Assembly: GCA_002422665.1 (NCBI GenBank)
Contig: DITA01000135.1
Location: forward strand, 1-20,427
Origin: Cloacibacterium caeni_C
Lineage (GTDB): Bacteria > Bacteroidota > Bacteroidia > Flavobacteriales > Weeksellaceae
DNA length: 20,427 nt
Direction: 5' to 3'
Shown: piece after piece, positions 7,355 through 12,992 of the stretch
How the letters are laid out: the number at the start of each line of letters is the position of its first letter
Numbering within the stretch: the first letter of the stretch is position 1
Made by a program: the position numbers and the translations under genes
The notes under the pieces: model-generated
What the model was told of the DNA's origin: nothing
Databases searched by the model: none
What the model saw: the letters and a program-made list of their open reading frames with translations, nothing else

Positions 7355-8575
7355 TTAAAGCGCCAAAATATAAAGCGGATAAAACTTCAAGAAAGTAAGT
7401 TTGTCCAAATTCGGAACAAAATATTTCGGCACACCATTTTCTTGAATGACTAAATTTCCCATATCTTGAGCCAATTTCATATTTGAAGTGTCGATTTGTT
7501 TTCCGTTATCAAAAATGATGAATTGGTAATCATTATTGATGACAATATATCTTTTAGAAGGCACATTATAAGGCTTCATCGTCACGAAATCTTCACTAGG
7601 TTTCATATCTTCCACCAATGCAACTTCTCCATTATTGGGGTCAAAATAAATGAAATCTGTTTTGTTTGGACTGATAAAACCTTTACTTAAATCTGGAATA
7701 GGCTGATTTGCTTGATTCTCCATTTTAAATTTTCCGTCTTCTCCTAATCTAATTTTGTAACTCGATTTAGGGTTTTTATTTTCTGGAAATTGAGAAATAT
7801 CGGCGTTTATTCCTTCAGTAAAATAGGGGTTATATTCTGTAGAACCAGTGGTTTCTCCGTTAGTGTAAGTTAATTTTCTAGAGTAGTAAAACTTTCCTAA
7901 AATCGCATGATTTTCTCTTATTCTAAAAACATTTCCATATTTATCTTTTCCATCAATCCATGCTTCTTTTCGCATTGGTCTTTGTCCGTTTACCAAACTT
8001 TCCTTTAGTTCAAAAACCTTTTCACCATCACTTGTAGAATAATTTTCGTAGGTATAAGTGTAATTTTTTTCGTCTTGATAAGAAGTGATGATGTTTTTAT
8101 TAGAAAGCTTTCCATCATCAAAAATCTCAATTACAGAAGGTGTTCCATCAGATTTATACAGATATTTATATTGCCAATGAAATCTAGGATTAGAAGGTTT
8201 TATTTCAGAAAGTCTTCCGTTTTTATCATAGGTAAAAGTAGAAACGTTTTCACTTGCTTTGTCTGTTCCGGTATTAACTTGAGAAAATTTCACAGGTTTT
8301 CCTTTGGCATTATATTCAAAAGTTTCAATGACTTTATCTTTAGGATATTGTGTTTCTATAGAAATTACTTTTCCGTTTTTGAAGGTGTAAATTTTGGTAG
8401 ATCTGGGCTCAAATTTTCCAGAAGTAAAGCCAACAGAATAATTCACTTCTTCTATTTTTGAAACTTCTTTTTTTACACCCCAATTTTCTGCTAAATATTT
8501 CACCACATCATCTTTTTGTGCAAAAGAAAATTGCACGAACAAAAGCACTATAAGTTGAATTATTTTTTTCATCAT
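7355..8575 (-). CDS. Secreted protein with YD/Rhs-like strand repeats (second of three)
   Basis: A 406-residue protein with a clear signal peptide (MMKKIIQLIVLLFVQFSFAQ). The first half has YD-like strands such as FEYNAKGKPVKF (about 86-97) and FTYDKNGRLSEI (about 114-125), and later LTYTNGETTGSTEYNPY. The C-terminal 150 residues look different: DFIYFDPNNGEVALVED, RYIVINNDYQFIIFDNGK and a hydrophobic end (LTFLKFYPLYILAL). They may form a second beta domain. Two Met codons are adjacent at the start and either may be used. A perfect TATATTTG box lies 15 bp before the start, so this gene can be transcribed separately from the upstream paralogue. Function unknown; the family relation to its two neighbours is by repeat style, not measured identity. 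Confidence 0.75.
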   Translation of the reverse strand: MMKKIIQLIVLLFVQFSFAQKDDVVKYLAENWGVKKEVSKIEEVNYSVGFTSGKFEPRSTKIYTFKNGKVISIETQYPKDKVIETFEYNAKGKPVKFSQVNTGTDKASENVSTFTYDKNGRLSEIKPSNPRFHWQYKYLYKSDGTPSVIEIFDDGKLSNKNIITSYQDEKNYTYTYENYSTSDGEKVFELKESLVNGQRPMRKEAWIDGKDKYGNVFRIRENHAILGKFYYSRKLTYTNGETTGSTEYNPYFTEGINADISQFPENKNPKSSYKIRLGEDGKFKMENQANQPIPDLSKGFISPNKTDFIYFDPNNGEVALVEDMKPSEDFVTMKPYNVPSKRYIVINNDYQFIIFDNGKQIDTSNMKLAQDMGNLVIQENGVPKYFVPNLDKLTFLKFYPLYILAL

Positions 8576-8590
8576 GGTATGTGTTTATTC

Positions 8591-8598
8591 CAAATATA
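8591..8598 (-). promoter_or_regulatory. -7 box TATATTTG upstream of the second YD-like gene
   Basis: An exact TAnnTTTG match on the minus strand in the 29-bp spacer, 15 bp before the start codon at 8575. A TTTTG about 23 nt upstream (inside the 3' end of the preceding gene) could be the -33 element. It suggests an internal promoter in the cassette. Confidence 0.55.
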
Positions 8599-8604
8599 AA
8601 ACAA

Positions 8605-9510
8605 TTACTTTAAATCATCTACAAAATCATAAGATAAAACACTCATATTAAACGATTTAGCATAGTCTTTATCAAAAGTTCTGCTTCCTTCTTTCGTGCC
8701 ATCATCGTAGGTAATTTCTGAAAATTCAAAATAATTAACGATATCAAATTCTAGGTCATCATAAAGTGTTTTCTTGCTTTTAATCACCGCGCCTGTTTTC
8801 CCATAAACATAGTGCTTATCTAGGTTAGTTACTCCGTCAAATTCTAGAGTTTCATTGCCTTTGTCATCATATTGATAAGTGTAAGAAATTTTAGCTGCTG
8901 GATCATCTACTTCTTCAGAAATTTTCAAATTATTTTGATAAACGGCATCAACCATTTTTCTAGAATTGTCATTAATAAAAACCACTTTTTTGGTAGTGAA
9001 ATTTTTATCAGAAGTGTAATGATAATCTACAGTAGACAACACCAGTTTGTCATCTTGATATTTTTTTTCCTTTAAAATTCTGCCTTTTCCATCGTAGGCA
9101 AAATCGGTAAAAACTCTTTTGTTCCCGAAAATTTTTGAAATTTTCGTCAATTTTCCTTTTTCATAATAAAATTCTTGATAAGGATAATATTGTGGATTTT
9201 CGAAATCTTCTGCTTCTTCTATAGAAATCAATTGGTTTTGGTCGTTATACTCTAACTTTTTCAATTGAGAAAATCGACCTAAATAATTATCCAAAACATA
9301 ATCATATTTTAATAACCCTTTTTCAAAAATTCTAATGTGTTTTTCGATGACTTTGTATTTTCCTAACTCCACATCATATTTATAAATAAAAGTGTTGTAG
9401 GATTTTACATTATTTGTAAGTGAGTAATCTGATGCTTTGTATTTATCAATTTGAGCAAAAAAAATGGCAAAAAACAAGACAAAAACGGGAGTGAAAATTT
9501 TCTTAATCAT
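8605..9510 (-). CDS. Secreted protein with YD/Rhs-like strand repeats (first of three)
   Basis: I place the start at the ATG ending at 9510, not at the upstream in-frame codon at 9549. It gives a clean signal peptide (MIKKIFTPVFVLFFAIFFAQ), and the longer version would overlap the previous gene by 29 bp and spoil the signal peptide. The resulting 301-residue protein carries strand repeats LEYNDQNQLISIEE (about 86-99), FYYEKGKLTKIS (about 114-125), FAYDGKGRILKEKKY (about 137-151) and YTYQYDDKGNETLEF (about 212-226). It follows the barrel gene by 10 bp, so it is almost certainly co-transcribed with it from the operator-bearing promoter. No catalytic motif is seen. An extracytoplasmic beta-rich role is inferred. 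Confidence 0.76.
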   Translation of the reverse strand: MIKKIFTPVFVLFFAIFFAQIDKYKASDYSLTNNVKSYNTFIYKYDVELGKYKVIEKHIRIFEKGLLKYDYVLDNYLGRFSQLKKLEYNDQNQLISIEEAEDFENPQYYPYQEFYYEKGKLTKISKIFGNKRVFTDFAYDGKGRILKEKKYQDDKLVLSTVDYHYTSDKNFTTKKVVFINDNSRKMVDAVYQNNLKISEEVDDPAAKISYTYQYDDKGNETLEFDGVTNLDKHYVYGKTGAVIKSKKTLYDDLEFDIVNYFEFSEITYDDGTKEGSRTFDKDYAKSFNMSVLSYDFVDDLK

Positions 9511-9520
9511 ATTGAAAAAA

Positions 9521-10231
9521 TTAAAAATGATATTGAGCACCAAATCCAACTGTACTCATTTTAAAAGACGATGTGTTTCCGTTTCCGTTCGTCCATTTAA
9601 ATTTCCCAAAATCAAACATTGCATTTACAGACCATTTTTCACTTTCAGAATTGTAAATAACAGGCTGAAATCCCCAACCAAAATAATTCATGGTTCTATT
9701 AGTAGTAGTTTCTACAAAACTATCATCATAAACATTTGAGGATTCTTTGAGTTTTCCAAAACCAACTCCATAATCAAAGTGTAAACTATTCACCGTAGAA
9801 ATTAAGATTAAATACACAGGAATATCCAGAAAACCAATTCCCAAATCTTTTTCTTTGGTTACTAATCCTGCAAAATCAAAAGCAGAACCTTTAAAACACA
9901 AAGGATAAATTCTACCTTTAATATTCGGAATAGACGTCTTAATTTGAGTAATCGCATCACTAGAAAGAATGTGTGTATTGTCATAACCTACTACTGCTGC
10001 AATTCTAAAACCTAATTTAGAGTCTTTTTTATAATTGAAAAATCTTGCACCTTCTGCACTTACAGAGAGTTGCATGTTTTTACCATCCATTGCTACCGTT
10101 GCAAGTTCATCACCTGGTTTAGAAAAAGAAGTTCCTAAGTTAAATTTTACAGAATTATTGCCTTCTTGCGCAAAAGTAAATGCCGAAATCATCAATGCTG
10201 AAACAGCAGATAAAATAAATTTTCTTCTCAT
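9521..10231 (-). CDS. Predicted outer-membrane beta-barrel protein
   Basis: A 236-residue protein with a signal peptide (MRRKFILSAVSALMISAFTFAQ) and alternating polar/hydrophobic strands. Glycine/aromatic pairs (FDYGVGFGK, MNYFGWGFQPV, STVGFGAQYHF) and a C-terminal phenylalanine are typical of outer-membrane barrels. I do not recognise a named family; size is in the range of small 8-10 strand barrels. It is the first gene after the response regulator, and its promoter region carries one of the two copies of the ATACGA-N6-TCGTAT inverted repeat. It is therefore the best candidate target of the two-component system. Three YD-like secreted protein genes follow; a link such as anchoring or surface exposure is speculation. 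Confidence 0.72.
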   Translation of the reverse strand: MRRKFILSAVSALMISAFTFAQEGNNSVKFNLGTSFSKPGDELATVAMDGKNMQLSVSAEGARFFNYKKDSKLGFRIAAVVGYDNTHILSSDAITQIKTSIPNIKGRIYPLCFKGSAFDFAGLVTKEKDLGIGFLDIPVYLILISTVNSLHFDYGVGFGKLKESSNVYDDSFVETTTNRTMNYFGWGFQPVIYNSESEKWSVNAMFDFGKFKWTNGNGNTSSFKMSTVGFGAQYHF

Positions 10232-10248
10232 AGTTTAATTTTTTTTGG

Positions 10249-10256
10249 TAAAAATA
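10249..10256 (-). promoter_or_regulatory. Candidate -7 box TATTTTTA upstream of the barrel gene
   Basis: Five of the six fixed positions of TAnnTTTG match. It lies 17 bp before the start codon and exactly 22 nt downstream of the inverted repeat at 10279-10296. A TTG sits between them, about 15 nt from the box, shorter than the usual -33 spacing. A weak box plus an adjacent operator fits an activator-dependent promoter. Confidence 0.45.
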
Positions 10257-10278
10257 CTCGGAAGAAATAGGCAAGTAA

Positions 10279-10296
10279 ATACGAATAAAATCGTAT
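10279..10296. promoter_or_regulatory. Candidate operator copy 1 (ATACGA-N6-TCGTAT)
   Basis: A 6-6-6 inverted repeat with spacer ATAAAA in the 68-bp spacer between the response regulator stop and the barrel start. The identical halves and spacer length recur at 12911-12928 upstream of the kinase. Its centre is about 45 bp before the predicted start site, the usual zone for an activator touching RNA polymerase. Confidence 0.6.
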
Positions 10297-10299
10297 CTT

Positions 10300-10947
10300 T
10301 TAAATTAATTTATTCTTCTTAGCAATCTGCACTGCTTCTAACTTATTATGAACCTGTAATTTAGCGTAAATATTTTCCACATGTTTTCTAATCGTTCCTT
10401 TAGAAAGGATGAGATTTTCTGCAATAGCATCATATTTTAATCCTTTGCTCAATTGTTCCAAAACCTGAATTTCTCTTGCAGTAAGTGTAATTTTTTCTTT
10501 TTCTTCTTCCGTTTCGAAAACTTGTGGCTCTCTGAGCAATTTCAATGTTTTCAGCGCGATAGATGGCGTCATTGCAGCACCACCAGAAAGCGTTTCTTTG
10601 ATGGAATTATACAATTCTTGAGGATTAATTTCTTTCAACAAATAACCATCAGCTCCAGCTTTGATGGATTTAAAAATTTTTTCATCATTATCAAAAACCG
10701 TAAGCATTAAAATTTTGATGTGAGGATAACGCTTTTTCACTTCGGCAGTAGCTTCTACTCCGTTCATTTCTGGCATTTCTATATCCATCAAAATCAAATC
10801 TAAGTTGGAGTTTTTTTCTAATTTTTGAAGCAATTCTTTTCCGTTCAGAGATTTTGATTTGATTTCTATATCTTCAAAAAAAGACAGTTTCTCTTGAACC
10901 GTTTTTTGCAAAAAAAGATTATCGTCTACTATCGCTATTTTTATCAT
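10300..10947 (-). CDS. NarL/LuxR-type two-component response regulator
   Basis: A 215-residue regulator with a receiver domain (residues 1-120) and a C-terminal LuxR-type helix-turn-helix (about 154-215). Receiver residues are intact: acidic pair D8-D9, phospho-acceptor D55 in LILMD, T83 and K105. The DNA-binding part shows LTAREIQVLEQLSKG and the recognition-helix region SKGTIRKHVENIYAKL. It should be phosphorylated by the kinase encoded just upstream and then bind DNA as a dimer. An 18-bp inverted repeat is a natural site for such a dimer, and two copies flank this gene pair. No TAnnTTTG box is seen in the 122 bp before its start, so it is probably transcribed with the kinase gene. Identification as a response regulator is firm; target assignment is inference. 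Confidence 0.93.
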   Translation of the reverse strand: MIKIAIVDDNLFLQKTVQEKLSFFEDIEIKSKSLNGKELLQKLEKNSNLDLILMDIEMPEMNGVEATAEVKKRYPHIKILMLTVFDNDEKIFKSIKAGADGYLLKEINPQELYNSIKETLSGGAAMTPSIALKTLKLLREPQVFETEEEKEKITLTAREIQVLEQLSKGLKYDAIAENLILSKGTIRKHVENIYAKLQVHNKLEAVQIAKKNKLI

Positions 10948-11017
10948 GGTATATTATTTATTAGTCGAGATACGAGATGCGGGTTTCATGTTTCATAATT
11001 ATTTTCAATCAATCTCC

Positions 11018-11064
11018 AACTCTCCCACTCTACAATTCTCCCACTCTACAACTCTACAGTTCTA
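11018..11064. repeat. 16-bp tandem repeat (CTCCCACTCTAC type) between kinase and regulator genes
   Basis: Two near-identical 16-mers, AACTCTCCCACTCTAC and AATTCTCCCACTCTAC, differ at one base and are followed by a decayed third unit starting AACTCTAC. Just to its left (about 10964-10997) lies another low-complexity motif containing GAGATACGAGATGCG. Together they fill most of the 122-bp spacer. No hairpin terminator is seen in it. Confidence 0.7.
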
Positions 11065-11069
11065 TTTCT

Positions 11070-12827
11070 TTAAAATTTCAGCAATTCTACATTTACACTA
11101 GTTCCTTTCCCGATTTCTGAATTGATGGAAAAATTTCCCCCGATTTCTTCCATACGTTTTTTCATATTGAGCAATCCATTTCCTACATCTACATTTTCGG
11201 TATCAAAACCTTTTCCATCGTCTTTGATTTCAATTTTTAAACCTTCCTGAAATTTTTCTGCATTGATGACGATATGATGAGCATTAGCATATTTCATGGC
11301 ATTATTCACGGATTCCTGAATCGTTCTATATAAATTTACGCCTACCACAGACGAAAATTTCTTGTTTTTAAGATTTTCGTCAATGCTAAAATTGAACAAA
11401 ATATTTTGATTGGCAGATTGTGCTTGTTCCACAAAATTGAAAATCCTAGAACTCAAATCTTCCATGGTGAAATCTGCTTTATTCATTGCCCAAATCGTGT
11501 CTCGAAGTTCTACAATCGTATTTCTGGTAAAGTCACTGATTTTGTCTAAACGCTTTTCTACCGCAGTTTCTAAATTCGGAATTCCAAATTTTGTATTTTC
11601 TAAAGACGAAATGATAAAAGTTAATTGTGCGCCAATATTATCATGCAAATCTCGGGAGATAGACAAGCGCTGTTCTTGTAATTTATTTTGACTTTCGATT
11701 TGTGCCATTGCAGATTTCAATTCAAATTCCTGATGCTGTTGCTTGTTTTTCAATCTTTGTTGACGATAAAAAAGAAAGCCAATAATAGAAGCTAAAATCG
11801 CAAATACAATTGCCACCGAAAATTTAATTCTAGAGGTTTCTACTTCGGCTTGTTTTTGAAGCAGTTGTTTTTCTTTTTCATTGGTATCAAATTTCACCTC
11901 TAATTCGGCAATTTTAGAATTGGTTTCCTGATTAATGAGGCTGTCTTTGAGTGCTGAAAATTTCTTGAAATTCTGCAAAGCATTTTGATGTTCTCCTAAA
12001 TTTTCAAAACATTCTGAAATCTTGCGATAAGAATCTTGCGAAAGTCCTAAATACTTGTGTTTATCGGTGATTTTTGTTGATTTTTGATAAAACCCAATCG
12101 CTTTTTTGAAGTCTTTTTGCATCAAATGCAAATCTCCTAGGTAAGAGTAATTTTCTGCAATTCCTACCGTATCATTTATTTTTTTTCTAATTTCCAGAGC
12201 TTTTTGATAGTTTTCCTCCGCTTTGTCAAATTGTTTTCTGAGCACAAAAACCCCAGCAATATTATTCAAACTATAAGGAATACCGACTTGGTCATTAATT
12301 TTTTGTTTCAAGGCGAGACCTTTTTCGTAGTAGAAAAGTGCGCTGTCATATTCTACTTTCATTTCTTTGAGCACGCCATAATTGTTATAAATGCTCAATA
12401 AGGGTTTCTGAAGGTTATTCTTTTCTGCAATTTGTTTAGATTTCTGCATGTATTGAAGTGCTTTTTCTAGATTTCTTTTCTTCATTCTATAACCTAATTC
12501 TCCCCATTCTAAAGAAAGATTCTCTAAGTCGTTTAATTTCTCGAAAATATGAATCGCTTTCAGAGAATACGCCAAATCTTTCTCATATTTTCCTTGATAA
12601 TAATAGACCAAACTGAGGTTGCTGTAAGATTTAGCTTCGCCTAAGTCATAATGAATTTTGGCAGATTCTTCTGCATTTTTCAGATAAACCTTGTCCAAAA
12701 TAGCGGCATCTTTTAACCTTACTTCAAACGGAAGATTATTAATAGAATCTATTTTTTTATGGTTTGATTTTTGCCCAAAAGTCAAACTCAGTGTAAAAAT
12801 GAATACAAAAGATAAAATTGATTTCAT
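11070..12827 (-). CDS. TPR-containing sensor histidine kinase
   Basis: A 585-residue membrane sensor kinase. In order: a signal peptide (residues 1-18, MKSILSFVFIFTLSLTFG), a periplasmic array of about six TPR-like repeats (about 50-295; e.g. AEENYQKALEIRKKIND), a coiled coil (about 300-335), one membrane segment (337-354), and a cytoplasmic HisKA_3 dimerisation domain with phospho-acceptor H395 in RDLHDNIGA. An HATPase_c domain follows with N-box around 502-513, DDGKGFD (536-542) and GNGLLNMKKR (549-558). All catalytic motifs look intact. The partner is the LuxR-type regulator encoded next. Periplasmic TPRs suggest sensing through a protein or peptide partner; the ligand is unknown. Its leader carries a short hairpin close to the start codon and an upstream copy of the inverted repeat, suggesting autoregulation. 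Confidence 0.92.
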   Translation of the reverse strand: MKSILSFVFIFTLSLTFGQKSNHKKIDSINNLPFEVRLKDAAILDKVYLKNAEESAKIHYDLGEAKSYSNLSLVYYYQGKYEKDLAYSLKAIHIFEKLNDLENLSLEWGELGYRMKKRNLEKALQYMQKSKQIAEKNNLQKPLLSIYNNYGVLKEMKVEYDSALFYYEKGLALKQKINDQVGIPYSLNNIAGVFVLRKQFDKAEENYQKALEIRKKINDTVGIAENYSYLGDLHLMQKDFKKAIGFYQKSTKITDKHKYLGLSQDSYRKISECFENLGEHQNALQNFKKFSALKDSLINQETNSKIAELEVKFDTNEKEKQLLQKQAEVETSRIKFSVAIVFAILASIIGFLFYRQQRLKNKQQHQEFELKSAMAQIESQNKLQEQRLSISRDLHDNIGAQLTFIISSLENTKFGIPNLETAVEKRLDKISDFTRNTIVELRDTIWAMNKADFTMEDLSSRIFNFVEQAQSANQNILFNFSIDENLKNKKFSSVVGVNLYRTIQESVNNAMKYANAHHIVINAEKFQEGLKIEIKDDGKGFDTENVDVGNGLLNMKKRMEEIGGNFSINSEIGKGTSVNVELLKF

Positions 12828-12831
12828 GCAG

Positions 12832-12847
12832 AGACTTTTCTAAGTCT
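12832..12847 (-). promoter_or_regulatory. Short hairpin in the kinase leader
   Basis: AGACTT and AAGTCT form a 6-bp stem with a TTCT/AGAA loop, ending 4 bases before the start codon at 12827. It could mask the start region in the mRNA, but the stem is short and may be chance. Confidence 0.3.
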
Positions 12848-12880
12848 AAATTTATAAAAATTTATGAATAATGATTTTTA

Positions 12881-12888
12881 CAAATTTG
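12881..12888 (-). promoter_or_regulatory. Candidate -7 box CAAATTTG upstream of the kinase gene
   Basis: Five of six fixed positions of TAnnTTTG match. It lies exactly 22 nt downstream of the inverted repeat at 12911-12928, the same offset as in the barrel-gene promoter. This would give a leader of about 45 nt. Confidence 0.42.
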
Positions 12889-12910
12889 GAGTTTAAACTT
12901 CTACCAATAA

Positions 12911-12928
12911 ATACGAAAAAGTTCGTAT
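12911..12928. promoter_or_regulatory. Candidate operator copy 2 (ATACGA-N6-TCGTAT)
   Basis: An inverted repeat with the same 6-bp halves and 6-bp spacer as copy 1 at 10279-10296. Here the symmetry extends to 7 bp per half (ATACGAA, TTCGTAT). Both copies share the longer string TAAATACGAA on one side. It sits 83 bp before the kinase start and 13 bp from the neighbouring terminator hairpin. Confidence 0.6.
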
Positions 12929-12941
12929 ATTCTGACATAAA

Positions 12942-12971
12942 AAAGTCCGAGAATTTTCATTCTCGGACTTT
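12942..12971 (-). terminator. Intrinsic terminator of the M16 protease gene
   Basis: A 13-bp perfect stem (AAAGTCCGAGAAT with ATTCTCGGACTTT) and a 4-nt loop, followed on the minus strand by a run of six or more Ts. It lies 21 bp after the protease stop and separates it from the kinase promoter. Confidence 0.9.
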
Positions 12972-12992
12972 ACATTTTATAAAAATCAAGTT

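Noticed and set aside
6601..9075. Plus-strand open frames opposite the three secreted genes
   Set aside because: Low-complexity Phe/Ile-rich products with no start context, antisense to genes with signal peptides and repeats; they are strand shadows.
9511..9549. Upstream start at 9549 for the first YD-like gene
   Set aside because: It would place 13 residues before a textbook signal peptide and overlap the barrel gene; the ATG at 9510 fits better.
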